From Apodemus sylvaticus (taxonomy: Eukaryota > Chordata > Mammalia > Rodentia > Muridae): DNA of 64,000 bases. A program made the translations under genes and the position numbers. Location: positions 123,046,909-123,110,908 of the forward strand of contig NC_067473.1 in NCBI RefSeq assembly GCF_947179515.1, read 5' to 3'. This document shows, piece by piece, positions 33,774 to 42,607 of this stretch (position 1 is its first letter; the number at the start of each line of letters is the position of its first letter). The notes under the pieces are model-generated. The model was not told the origin of the DNA, searched no databases, and saw only the letters and a list, made by a program, of their open reading frames with translations.

Positions 33774-34907
33774 GGGGACACCTTTAGGTAAATACATCAA
33801 CACGAAATTCGAAAAGATGAAAGTTCTGCTTCTGGGGAGGAAACACACTGACTGCCTGAAAACTCCACAGCACACCCAACCCTAAAGCTTGAAGGCAGAA
33901 CTTACTGTCAGCAAGTCTCTGTGTCTTCCCGTCCCAAAGCACACAGAGCCTGTGCAAACAAATCAGATATAGATGCAAGTACTAGATCAAATGGGCATCA
34001 AGGCCAGCACCTGTTGCACTCGGCCAGGCACTTTATTCTCCAGCTCCCCCACACCACTACCAAGACGATGTTGTGGTGGTGTTACGCCTGTCAGAAATTG
34101 AAAGAACTTGTGTGATCCCAAGGTCGCACAACTAGTTAAGGAAGAGGCCTCTGCAAAAACTCCTGACATGAGGGGAATAGAGCCTAAACCCTCTGGTCCA
34201 CTGAGAGGCTTCCAGAGAACCTTCACGCCGGCAGATCCCAGGCTAGCAAATCCTAGATCTTGGGGGCCAACTCGACCAGAGAACATGGCTAGGAGGCAGC
34301 TTCTGGCTCTCCAGTAGTCAAGTCCTTTGACAAAGGGACCACTCTCCACCTTAAATTATTCTCTTCTCTCTTTCTGATCCGTTCCACAAATCCACTCCTA
34401 TCTACAGTCATGTTTCTCCCGTACTGTTGGATATCCCAGTACTGAACCCGGTGTTTTGGGTGCTCAATAAATGTTCAGTAAGTTCTGAAGGGTCCAAGGC
34501 ATTGCTCAGAGATGATAAACGGGCCAATGAAACAGTTCGTTCGTCAACTGTCCTAAGCAGCAGCAAGCCATGTTGTTGTGTACAGGTGCGGAAACTTACC
34601 ACTCAGCTCCCAATGCGTTTCCCGCGCTACAGCCTCACACAAGCTGCCAGCCTTCCAGTACCAACCCATCCCTCCGGTGGAGTGGCGCTCAGGTTTCTAT
34701 CGGGATCAGTCGGGATCGCCTCCACCGCCTCAGCTCCTCTCACTGAACCCCGCGGGCTGTGACCCACACTGACCTGGCGCCTTCGCCCAGTTCCCCACGT
34801 GTGTTGTAGTTCACAGTCATGACCTTCACCGAGTCCTTGAATACCACGTCCCCGCGACCTAGGTACTGCAGCGTACGGCGGATAGGGAACCGACCCTTCA
34901 TCGGCAT
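21644..34907 (-). CDS. Mrps25: Mitochondrial small ribosomal subunit protein mS25 (Mrps25)
   Basis: Component of the 28S subunit of the mitochondrial ribosome, made in the cytosol and imported to the matrix. Four exons (34774-34907, 27350-27456, 22306-22393, 21644-21830, in transcript order) join in frame to 171 aa, the expected length. It begins MPMKGRFPIRRTLQYL and ends YKAALKAST. The first two exons form the L51/S25/CI-B8 thioredoxin-like domain. Cysteines at 135, 139, 141 and 149 lie in the last exon; in the human mitoribosome mS25 helps hold a 2Fe-2S cluster with bS16m (from memory). The start ATG at 34905-34907 has A at -3. The gene runs tail to tail with Nr2c2. No lesion seen. Confidence 0.97.
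22102..22225. repeat. Local duplication, copy 2
   Basis: Direct partner of 21071-21200, sharing cacagcaaggaagtgga, ccaggcctgaactgat and ctactgcccaag. Lies in Mrps25 intron 3. Confidence 0.75.
22306..22393 (-). CDS. Mrps25: Mrps25 exon 3
   Basis: Residues 82-109, SGEQVLVDVEMKSNKEIMEH then IKKILGKK. Acceptor gtttacag, donor gtgagt. Split codons D81 and E110 are completed by the neighbouring exons. Confidence 0.96.
23365..23540 (+). repeat. B2 SINE in Mrps25 intron 2
   Basis: Starts ggggctggagagatggctca and retains the B2 body and A/T-rich tail. Inserted antisense to Mrps25. Confidence 0.9.
24194..24392 (+). repeat. B2/B3-type SINE
   Basis: Head ggtccggtgagatggcccag, then ccctcttctgacctcccca and a CA-rich end. 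Confidence 0.75.
24390..24620. repeat. Possible ancient L1M 3' fragment
   Basis: acaattcacattttaaccaa followed by a C-rich section resembles old mammalian L1 3' ends. Weak. Confidence 0.3.
24765..25062 (+). repeat. B4/B3-type SINE
   Basis: Head agagagggctctgtggttaa, a poorly preserved B1-like middle, then ttctggcctccagatgtgca. Confidence 0.55.
25087..25272 (+). repeat. B3/B2-type SINE
   Basis: Head ggctgggaagatggcgcagc, body through ctcacaaacacctgcaacct, and an A-rich tail. Confidence 0.6.
26025..26195 (+). repeat. B4-like SINE relic
   Basis: Pattern ggcggggtgtcctaatactc, ttgaggccagcaatataatg, gcctgtctctaaaaa, then an ID-like part. Diverged. Confidence 0.45.
26520..26620 (+). repeat. B1-like SINE relic
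   Basis: catatcaaatcctagcattt through gaggccagctaagactacac and catctcaaaaaatcc. Confidence 0.45.
27350..27456 (-). CDS. Mrps25: Mrps25 exon 2
   Basis: Residues 46-80, [20 protein letters not shown] through LRFYL, the core of the L51/S25 domain. Acceptor tttttgcag, donor gtgagt. Confidence 0.97.
28575..28887. repeat. Older interspersed repeat, left part (interrupted)
   Basis: Begins ttactgttctattgatgtga and ends near aacagtaccacta. Its expected continuation (aagcattcaaacatatgag, atgggggacactctcattca) appears only at 30,898-30,965, so a 2 kb element has inserted into it. Family not assigned. Confidence 0.6.
28888..29422 (+). mobile_element. LTR-like repeat, 5' copy, with embedded microsatellite
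   Basis: Starts TG (tgtacttgctggttttatgt) and shares almost all of its body with 30526-30897: caagctggagttaccacaga, gggttctataagagagcagg and the poly(A)-type gaataaaccctttt. The last ~25 bp, intact in the 3' copy, are here split by a GGAA/GAAA array. No coding capacity. Inserted antisense to Mrps25 in intron 1. Confidence 0.65.
29242..29414 (+). repeat. (GGAA)n(GAAAA)n(GAAA)n polypurine microsatellite
   Basis: About 170 bp of pure purine in three phases: GGAA units, then GAAAA units, then GAAA units. All three plus-strand frames are open only because of the repeat (Glu/Lys/Arg/Gly strings). Likely length-polymorphic and able to form triplex DNA. Confidence 0.98.
29423..30525 (+). mobile_element. 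Non-coding interior of the LTR-like element
   Basis: About 1.1 kb between the two LTR-like copies, starting near ttgtaccaggagtggggtat. It has no long open frame and no gag/pol similarity that I can see. This is consistent with a non-autonomous LTR element. Family not assigned. Confidence 0.55.
30526..30897 (+). mobile_element. LTR-like repeat, 3' copy
   Basis: Direct partner of 28888-29422: starts tgtactggctggttgacaca, contains ggttctataagaaagcaggc and gaataagccctttcctcccc, and ends aaaccctgaccaagaca. A possible TG...CA boundary is present, but I could not define a clean target-site duplication. Confidence 0.65.
30898..30966. repeat. Older interspersed repeat, right part
   Basis: Continuation of the element broken at 28,887: gtgactaagcattcaaacat and ctcattcaaaccaccacac. 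Confidence 0.55.
31443..31550 (+). repeat. B1-like SINE relic
   Basis: ctataatcccagccgccagt, then ccaaggccagcctgggccac. Diverged. Confidence 0.55.
32860..33180 (+). repeat. ID-like fragment followed by B2/B3 SINE
   Basis: First part gctcaattgctaaggtgctt ... gagccccagatccc with an A-rich tail; then a second head ttacagagatggttcagtag from about 32967 and a tail near 33170. Confidence 0.6.
33178..33325 (+). repeat. B1 SINE
   Basis: agccaggtgtggtggcacac through gttccaggccacctaaggac to actatctcaatt. Confidence 0.75.
33340..33585 (+). repeat. B3/B2-type SINE
   Basis: Head gaggcttgagaaatggccca, body tcttccagaggacctgagtt, then a short CA run and an A-rich tail. Confidence 0.75.
33588..33690 (+). 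repeat. B1-like SINE fragment
   Basis: ggccaggtgtggtggtgctt, then agagaccctacttcaaaaag; the middle is degraded. Confidence 0.55.
33736..33778 (+). repeat. (AC)n microsatellite with G run
   Basis: About 15 AC units followed by a G-rich run (gaggggggggg). Confidence 0.95.
34774..34907 (-). CDS. Mrps25: Mrps25 exon 1 (start codon)
   Basis: Residues 1-44, MPMKGRFPIRRTLQYLGRGD through YNTRGELGEGA, with a split R45. The donor is gtcagt. ATG context is ttcaccATGc. A second in-frame ATG is codon 3. Confidence 0.97.
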
Positions 34908-34990
34908 GGTGAAGACAGGAACTCCTCAAGCAGTGGACAAGCGCGGCTCCAGGAATCTCGGGAGCACCTCCCGGCAGGCAGCGCGGCCGC

Positions 34991-35012
34991 GGGGCAGCCT
35001 GGGACTCGTAGT
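34991..35012 (-). promoter_or_regulatory. ZNF143/SBS-type motif
   Basis: On the minus strand it reads actacgagtcccaggctgc, close to the SBS consensus ACTACAANTCCCAGNATGC, with mismatches at two fixed positions. It sits about 85 bp upstream of the Mrps25 ATG, oriented with the gene. Binding is inferred. Confidence 0.55.
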
Positions 35013-35295
35013 TTGGGCCCGGGCTCGCCGCCGCCGCGTTGGGAGTCAACGGGTCATTTCTCACAGAAACCAAGTGTCTTCCCCTAAGATCTCCAGTTCT
35101 TCAATGAAGAGCTCGACGGAGAAGTCGCTATTGATTCAAAGGGAAAACTGATTTGCAAAGGAGGAAAGAATGGCTTGCTCTGGCGTGTCAGGGTCTGCTC
35201 TAAAGGACTCTGCTTAGAGGAAGGGTCTTTCTCTCCTGCTTGGAGTGGTTGTGACAGATGGTAAGGCAACAACCAACATGTCACTCTGCGCTGTA

Positions 35296-35518
35296 ATATT
35301 TTTAGGATTTATTTTTTACCGTACTGTTTTGCCTGTGTGTTATGTCTGTGCACCACATGCACGCAGCGCCCGCAGAAGCTGGAAGAGGGCGTTGGATCCC
35401 CTGAAATTGACCTTACAGAGAGTTGTGAGCTGCCATGTGAGAGCTAGGGAAAATTGAACCCGCGGAACCTCTACAAGAGCAGCAAGTGCACTTAATTGCT
35501 GAGCCATTTTCCCAGTCC
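35296..35518 (-). repeat. B3 SINE, reverse
   Basis: ttaggatttattttttaccg through tgtgcaccacatgcacgcag and ending gctgagccattttcccagtc. Confidence 0.75.
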
Positions 35519-35806
35519 CCCATACTGTAATTTTTAATCACTGTTTATGGGTGAAATTAATTTTTCTACAGGCTTCTCAAGATTTTCCCTTTGTAATTAT
35601 GTAGTTTAAGATATGCAGGGTAGTTTCAGTATTTGTCCTGCCTTGTGTTCCCAGAGCTTCCTGATTTCGAATGTATCACTCATTTTTTTGGTGGAGAAGG
35701 ATCTCATGTAGCTAAGGCTGGACTTGTCCTAATAGTCCCGTCTCTGGAGACTCCTAAGTTCTGGGACTATAGGTATGCGTTTACAGTTTTAAAACTGCTC
35801 CCCCAA

Positions 35807-35958
35807 GCCGGGCAGTGGTGGCACACACCTTTAATCCCAGCACTTGGGAGGCAGGGGCAGGCAGATTTCTGAGTTCGAGGTCAGCCTGGTCTACAGAGTG
35901 AGTTCCAGGACAGCCAGGGCTATACAGAGAAACCCTGTCTCACAAAAAAACAAAAACC
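35807..35958 (+). repeat. B1 SINE, well preserved (Mus type)
   Basis: Starts gccgggcagtggtggcacac and includes gcagatttctgagttcgagg, the variant typical of young Mus B1 copies, ending ccctgtctcacaaaaaaac. Supports mouse origin. Confidence 0.95.
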
Positions 35959-36184
35959 TGCTCCCCAATCCTGCTTTAAACTTTGCTTTTTACATTTCAG
36001 TAGGAAATTTTCAACTGAGTTCCCCAGCTTCGTCGATGAACTATCTACTGATAAGCCCATTAGAGCATTTTTTATTTGTTAATCTTTTATTCTAGTATTC
36101 TTTCAATACTTGAGTGTTTTTTCCTCTGCTCACATAATCCAACAATTCTAGGCATGTCCTGTGCACACACATGAAGGCTGGGGG

Positions 36185-36355
36185 TAGAGTGTCCTGCTGT
36201 TTATTCTCTTAGTAAGCTCCAGCAATTAGGATTGTAACCAACACTTCTGTGGTTACAGGCACAGATGACCTAGATTTTTTATGTGGAGTGGATGCTGGGA
36301 TCTGAACTCAGGCCCTTAAGCACTCTTACTCACGGAGCCATCGCCCCAGCTACCA
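36185..36355 (-). repeat. B2/B3-type SINE relic, reverse
   Basis: gctgggatctgaactcaggc and acggagccatcgccccagc on the plus strand, complement of a B2/B3 head. Confidence 0.55.
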
Positions 36356-36398
36356 AATTGTAAATTTTTTTAGATATATTTACTTTGTTTATATTTTT

Positions 36399-36557
36399 AA
36401 AGATTTATTTTATTTGTGAGTACACTGTAGCTGTCTTCAGACACACCAGAAGAGGGCATCAGATCCTATTACAGATGGTTGTGAGCCACCAGGTGGGTTC
36501 TCGGAACTGAACTCAGGACCTCAGTGCTCTAAACCACTGAGCGATCTCTCCAACCCC
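36399..36557 (-). repeat. B2 SINE, reverse
   Basis: agatttattttatttgtgag through gtcttcagacacaccagaag, ending gagcgatctctccaacccc. Confidence 0.92.
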
Positions 36558-36744
36558 TATGTGTGAGGGGTTTTGCCTGCATATGTGTAGATACATCACT
36601 AATAAGTTTTAGCTAGAACCACATCTGTCTGGAAGGAGGAAAAGAGTAAGCTTCTAGAGCATGCCCCGAGAGTGCAGCAGGTGGCTGCAGGGTATTTAAT
36701 CACACTGTGAACCCCAAGTTGATGTTATTTACTGGAAAAACCTC

Positions 36745-37118
36745 TTTTGGTTGTGGTATGACTCAGCCTCAGCACACACCTTTAATCCAAGAGCTTTCCG
36801 CTTCAATACTGTAAACAGGATTAAATAAAGTCAACCATAGATCAAGAGGAGGAGCAGCCAGTTAACAGGAGGCTAACATAGGATTATTAAAACCATAGAC
36901 AGTAAAAGGGAGTCGGGAGGACAGATGGAAGGACACACAGAAGCTAGAAGGGAGGACTACTCACTTTTAGGAAGTTTTTGAGGCTATGCGAGAGAGGGGC
37001 ATTCCCTCTGGGAGATTGGCTGAGGAGGAGGGTCAGCTGGGTGCTTTCTCTGTCTCTGAGCCAGCATCTGGCTCTAGTTTTCATTGGTAAAACTAAATAA
37101 AATTTTGTGTAGAAAAAA
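36745..37118 (+). mobile_element. Probable rodent LTR-like repeat (family unassigned)
   Basis: ggttgtggtatgactcagcc through a TATTAAAA-like box and gagccagcatctggctctag, with an AATAAA-type signal near its right end (actaaataaaattttgtg). It resembles a dispersed rodent repeat I recall but cannot name. No coding capacity. Confidence 0.4.
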
Positions 37119-37784
37119 ACAGCATACACAGAACACTCAAAGCACTACCTGCCATCCAACTGTTCTTACATGTTGTTTGCTTACATTGGTCTCTGTAATG
37201 CTTAACCTGCGGTTAAGTTTACTGACTGGTAATTACGACATGAGTCTGGTTGTGTAGCTTGCTTACCTTTTAGGATGCTTCTAACCATTTTGAGTCATTG
37301 GCTCTGAGGGAAGTAGAAATTAAGGTACCAAAGTCTCTAGTGTGATGACTGTTTGCTGTAGCTATAGGTGTCAGAAGGTTGGAGTTTCTGGTTCCTCCTC
37401 TGCAGTCTCTTGCCCCTGGGATCCTCTTACTGTCTATCCTGGATCCTTAGGGGTATAAGGTAAAGATGGATGTGTTCTATGATCTTAGGCTGTCTCCAGC
37501 CATGACCTGCATGTGTTTATTTCTCTACTTCTCTCTCAAAGAAAGCAGACAAGGCAACAGGGAACTGGGTGGGGGCGATATGTTTACCCAAATAAATAAG
37601 TTTGGTGAAATCTCTTCACTTGTAGAAAGCTTTGCTAGGATATTCTGGTTACAGAATTCCTCTGCCACAGCTCTAGGAGGAGCCTTCTCAGTGCTCACCA
37701 TTAGAACCAACGAGGAACAGCCTTTGCAGAAAGCAGGACCTCACTGTGCCTAATGGACAGTCAGCCTCCAGGACTCATCAAGGC

Positions 37785-37985
37785 TATCTGCCAGGCTGGG
37801 CCATGCAAGCATGTGATCCCAGAAACTCTGGAGACTGAAGCAGAAGGATCACAAGTTCAAGGCCTGCATGGGCTACAAACAGAATTCAAACTCAACCCTG
37901 TCTGAAAAATAAAAAGCTAGCAATATGATGCAGTAGTAGGGTATATGTCTAGTATGTGCAAGGCCCTATCCTCAGTCACAGCCCA
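37785..37985 (+). repeat. B4-type SINE relic
   Basis: B1-like part (gtgatcccagaaactctgga, gttcaaggcctgcatgggct) followed by an ID-like part (gtgcaaggccctatcctcag). Confidence 0.55.
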
Positions 37986-38879
37986 ATAACAAAAAACAAA
38001 GTTACTACTGGTATTCCTACTAGTCATGAATTCTGCTGCAGTCATCAGATCTTGGCTTACTCTAAACTCACCACTGCAGGTGCTGGGCGGAAACAGCCCT
38101 GCAAATCAGTTTCCTGATGGCTCCAAGGTTATTGGTTTTTACTCCAGCCAGCTGCTGTTTGTAAGAAGACTGACAACTTCCAAAAGATGTTGCAAGTGCT
38201 AAACTAAAATTCTCAAGTGATTAAAATTCTGCTAGGCTTCTTGAAGTCTAGTCACAGAAGGCGATACTACATTCACACAAACAGCTTGGAGTCCCAGATC
38301 AGACAGACCTGGGCAGGGTCCCAGAAACTTTGGTCAAGCTGAGTGTTACCACTTCCTCTGCTTGTTAGGAGGATTCAGTGAGATGACCCCCATCGTACTA
38401 AACTCTGACCCGTAGTAAGCACTGGATTCACGGTTCCTCCTCGGGCTCCAGGCCCAGATGAAGTTGTCACTGCACCCAACTTCTTTCCAGATTGTTCATC
38501 TGCTGTCTCTTTGGTCTACATAGTAGCTAAGCATTTCCCTCTTCACCATTCCTGAAGCAGCCCAAACCCACCTAGATACCGATGGCAAAATGAGTTGTAA
38601 GTGTCCAGCTCGTCCTTTGTCAAACAACACATCACAGGCCTGTTGGCAGAGCTGGGGGAAAGTGTGAAATGTGCCGGTGCCTGGTACAAATGCAGGTCCC
38701 AGGTCCCCGCATCCCTCCGAGCTTCAGTTTCAGGGGCAAGTGGAGCTAGGACTGTAAAGGGTCCTTAGTGTGTTAGAAGGGGACATAGACAAGGCTTCTA
38801 TGAGAAATGCCAGCCTGCTAGAAACTCTCAGTTTCTATGGAAACAGGGATGACAGGACTGCACAGGATCTGAGCTATGC

Positions 38880-39180
38880 TGCTATAAACCAATTCCTTTA
38901 GTGCTTGCTTTGCAACACAAGGACATGAGTTGGCCCTCAAAACCCAGAAAAAAGTGGTGAGCACAACAATAAGCATTTGTAATCCCAGGGCTAGGGAGGG
39001 GAAGACTAGAAGACTCGATGACCAGCCAGTCTAGACTAACTGGAAAACTTCAGGATGAGAAACCCTGCCTAAGAGAAGGTGGATGGCTTTCCTAAGACTA
39101 ATACCCAAGGTTGTCCTCTGGCCCCATGTGCACATGCAAACATTCACACATGTATGCATGCACGCACACTGCAAAAAGGA
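38880..39180 (+). repeat. B4/B3-type composite SINE relic
   Basis: gcatttgtaatcccagggct, aggatgagaaaccctgccta, then ggttgtcctctggccccatg and a CA/TG-rich end. Confidence 0.5.
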
Positions 39181-39239
39181 AGTGAAAGAGCATTTTAAGC
39201 ACATACAAACCCAGCCATGAACATGTTATTTTTTTAATA

Positions 39240-41458
39240 AAAGCATCACATAAATGGTATTTTATTTCTTTAATAAAAGCCTCTGATACAAGGCCCCAGT
39301 GTAGTGCATGCAAGTCAATGACCATCTTGCTGACAGTCATCACGATTACCAGCACACCGTGCTCTAGTCTGACCTCGTACAGAGGCCAATTCCACAATTT
39401 GAACTGCATGGCATAGCTACACAACATGGCTCATGATGACTTAGAAAGCTGTTTTAACATCTGACAACAAAGACATGATGTGTGGTAAGTGCTGTGAGTA
39501 AGGCTCCAGTTCCGTAGTGTGATAGAAGGGAACAAAGCAAGAAGCCCTTCCACTATGAGCAGGACCTACACCTAAGGGATTTGCCAACACCTTAGCAAGG
39601 ACGTGCTCCTTCATTGCTGAGGTGCAGCTTGGGACCTTGGGAAGAATCATAAAGTATTCACCCAAGGTAACACTCTGGCACTGTGGTTCACTCACAGGCC
39701 AAACACTCTGCAAACCAACTCTGACCTGCATGAATTCTGGGAAGTGATACAGACAAGGGGTAAAAAGCAATGTCTACAGTTGTACCACCCTGAACACCTG
39801 ATCTGTGTCAGGAAAAGTAATGGTGGAACTCAGAATTCAGCTTCATTCTTGTGTTAGGACTGCCTCTTTTTCTATCAGACAAAGGCAGTCCAAGCAGGGT
39901 GGATATGTTGGGCATGCCTAGAGACTGGGCTTTAGAAAGAGAGGAAGCCTGCCCCAGGTAACATAAGATACCTGGAAGGCTGCCTACATTCCAGAACAGC
40001 CATGACACCAACAGAACTGGCCAATGGCTGGTAATCCACTAGCAAGCCAGTAAATGTCTGTCAAAGAACTCAAAAAGGGTTCTTACCTTCCTCTCCAACC
40101 TTTCCCACAGCCCAACACAGGGCTCTCTCTATCCAGCCAAAGCCCCAAGATGTACTAAGGAATTGGGATTAAAGCTGCCAAAACAGAGATCTTTGCACCC
40201 TGATAACATTCTTACCACCAAGATGGATCTTAACCAGAATGTGACAAAAGAATTCCAGCTTATACAACAGTAACCAACAAAAGGCGTGGCCCAGAGTAAG
40301 TTGAAGGGAAAGTAACTAGTGAACAGGTATTGTCCATCAACTAAAGAGTGTCACTGAAGAAATCACCCATAGCTGAGCACATCAAGGATCTTACAAGGTC
40401 ATCTGTCAATCGATCTTTTCCTGTAAACCAAAGCATTAACTATATAACTTTCCTTTCTGTCTTTTATCAAGAGTTTAAGTACGTCAGGGCTGTGGAATGA
40501 TCTCAGGCTGTGCCTCAAATATTTCTGTTTCTCAGTACTCGAAGTAGTAAAATAACATTCTACCAGTTTCCCAGGTCAGATAAACCACAAGGAAGAAGGC
40601 TGACTGGAGGCCTTGGAAATTTATCTCCTAACTCAGAAGTGTTCCATCACCTGCCAATACTCCACAGAAGCTTCCCAGTCACAATTCCAAATTAACAGGA
40701 CCTTGAACATGACCTATAAAGTGGTCATTCTACAAAGTCCTAGAAGGAGGTTTCCAGAGGACCAGACAATTGCACAAGTAGAAACTTCTCCCAAACCATA
40801 ACATCCACCAAAATCTTGATCATTACTACCTCATTATCAAACTCACACTGGCAGGACCACCTCATCACCCTCACACCTGGAAATTTTACTTCCTTTAACT
40901 GGAGGGAACAACATTGGCAACATTCTTGCCATCCATAAAAAGAGGCACTGGTCCCACTGGGTCTAGACCTTCCCCTTCACAGCAGTATCTCCCTAAGTGT
41001 CCAGGAGACAGTCCAAGCAGGGGCACGCTGAAAGGGAGCAACCAAGTCAGGACAGTCTTCTGCTAGAGCCCCTTACTATCTTGACTACAGGAAGGGGCCT
41101 GTCAAGGGCTGCCCTATAATACTGCATAATGACCAAGAATAATCAGCATAAAATGGACTAAGAGGTGCCCAGGAGCCGTTTCTGCCTTGTCCCAACAGAG
41201 CTATATCTTGAAAATAAAATGGTAAAGTCCCCTGAAAAGGGAACACTTCATTAAAAAAATAATACAGATAAACCAGCACATGAATGCCGATTTTTTTCCT
41301 GTTCTTGTTCAACTGTAGTGGAAATATCTCAAAGTGCACAGCAAGAGACTACTGTTTCCACCCCGACTTGACCTGTGTGTGTTCAGATGCCGGCCCATCT
41401 CCTCCTCCCACTTGATATCCTGCTGCCCAAGACTCTGCCCAGTTCCTGCCCACTGCCG
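39240..41458 (-). other. Rbsn: Probable Rbsn 3' UTR (2.2 kb)
   Basis: Contiguous with the Rbsn stop codon and ending at the poly(A) signal cluster near 39.26 kb. No B1, B2 or B3 was found in it, while flanking intergenic and intronic DNA is full of them. No real open frame. Confidence 0.6.
39261..39274 (-). terminator. Candidate Rbsn poly(A) signals
   Basis: On the minus strand AATAAA (39261-39266) and ATTAAA (39269-39274), with another ATTAAA a little further on near 39234. This is the first such cluster after the Rbsn stop, 2.2 kb downstream, with SINEs resuming just beyond. Confidence 0.55.
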
Positions 41459-42607
41459 TCAGTTAGGGGGCCCCTTCTGCTTAGCCAGGGTGCACTTCAG
41501 CTCCCGAAGGTTCTCCGTCAGAACCTCAACCTCATCCATTCGACCACACTGCTTAGCATCAAAGATGTAAGCCTTGATGTTGTCAATTTGCTGCAGGAGC
41601 AGCTCCTCCTCAATGTGTTCCTCAGCCTCCATGCCACTATCACTGTCTACCTCGAAGGGGTTGGTGCAGGGACACTCTTCAAAAGGGTTTCCAGGGGCGG
41701 CTGGACTGGCAGGCCTGGGATGGTCATCCTCATCAAAAGGGTTGGGTGCTGGACTGTCTGGGTCAGTGAAGGGGTTCCCTGCTCCCAACTCTGCCACCTC
41801 CTCTTCCTCAGCGTCTTCCTCAAAAGGATTGTATTCTTTGGTGACAGCAGCTGGAGGGCCCAGGAAAGCCTCTACAGCAGCAGGGCTGATAGCACCCTCG
41901 GTAGGGCTGGAGAGGTCTTCTTCATCAAACGGGTTGAGTGAGGTCTTACCACTTTGCTGTGACATGGTGCTCTGAGGGAGTGATTCTTGGCCAAGGGCTG
42001 GGGGCCCAGACCACAAGTGGATGGGTGCCAGGGCTGAGCCAGGTGAAAGAGTGTTAGGAGCTGTGCTGCTCTGAACTGGGGAAGAGTCTTGATCTAAGGA
42101 ATAGGAAAGATCAGTGTGAGGCCCTCGGCTGGGCTCCAACTGGAAGGGTATAACTTCTCGGAGTTCTAGAACACGAGTCCGTGTGTGCAGGGATGCTGCC
42201 AGGAACTGCTCTTGTTCTCGCTCCAGCTCCCGCTTGCGGAGCATCTGTAGCTGCTCCCGCTGCAGCTCCTCTTCCTCGGCCTGTCTCCGGGACAGCTCAA
42301 TGGCCTTCTCAGTCTGTTGCTGGTCATACTCATCCTGCAGCTGCCGCAGGTTCTCTTGAAGTGTGCGCACCTCATCTGTGCGGCCTGCAGCCTTGGCCTG
42401 CCTGATGAATGATGTAATGTTGTAGATTTGCTGGAGGAGAGGGTCAGGGTCTTCACTCTGCCCCTGACCTGCTGACAGTGGGAGCCAGCCCTCAGCCTTT
42501 CGCAAGGGGGCAGGAATGCCTCGAAGAGATGTCACGTCCCCATTGGCTGTGTGAGATGCCAAACCACTCTGCCTTTCTTCAAGCTTCCGCCGGGACTCCA
42601 GAGCAGC
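41459..42607 (-). CDS. Rbsn: Rbsn exon 11 (terminal coding)
   Basis: Residues 402-783, from AALESRRKLEERQSG to AKQKGPPN and stop. It carries the Rab4-binding hairpin (LLQQIYNITSFIRQAKAAGR), a Glu/Arg-rich helix, six NPF motifs in an acidic Pro/Ser-rich region, and the Rab5-binding hairpin (LLQQIDNIKAYIFDAKQCGR). Acceptor ctctgcag. Long open frames on the opposite strand (up to 188 codons) are shadows of this exon. Confidence 0.98.
   Translation of the reverse strand, partial: AALESRRKLEERQSGLASHTANGDVTSLRGIPAPLRKAEGWLPLSAGQGQSEDPDPLLQQIYNITSFIRQAKAAGRTDEVRTLQENLRQLQDEYDQQQTEKAIELSRRQAEEEELQREQLQMLRKRELEREQEQFLAASLHTRTRVLELREVIPFQLEPSRGPHTDLSYSLDQDSSPVQSSTAPNTLSPGSALAPIHLWSGPPALGQESLPQSTMSQQSGKTSLNPFDEEDLSSPTEGAISPAAVEAFLGPPAAVTKEYNPFEEDAEEEEVAELGAGNPFTDPDSPAPNPFDEDDHPRPASPAAPGNPFEECPCTNPFEVDSDSGMEAEEHIEEELLLQQIDNIKAYIFDAKQCGRMDEVEVLTENLRELKCTLAKQKGPPN

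Larger units (their letters stand above)
34590..35060. promoter_or_regulatory. CpG-rich island, Mrps25 promoter
   Basis: The only strongly CpG-rich segment in the window (many CG dinucleotides, gcgcggccgcgg and gccgccgccgcg). It covers Mrps25 exon 1 and the sequence just upstream. No TATA box was seen, so dispersed initiation around 34,930-35,040 is likely. Confidence 0.8.
35061..39240. other. Intergenic region between Mrps25 and Rbsn
   Basis: About 4.2 kb with no supportable exon. It holds a B3, a B1, B2 elements, an LTR-like repeat and B4 relics, listed separately. The remaining stretches (about 37,120-37,780 and 38,000-38,870) show nothing I recognise. Confidence 0.65.

Noticed and set aside
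34627..35151. Open frames on both strands in the CpG island (110-148 codons)
   Set aside because: GC-rich sequence lacks stop codons by composition; the real Mrps25 frame is different and exact.
41375..41975. 188- and 133-codon plus-strand open frames
   Set aside because: Antisense shadows of the long, acidic, NPF-bearing Rbsn terminal exon.
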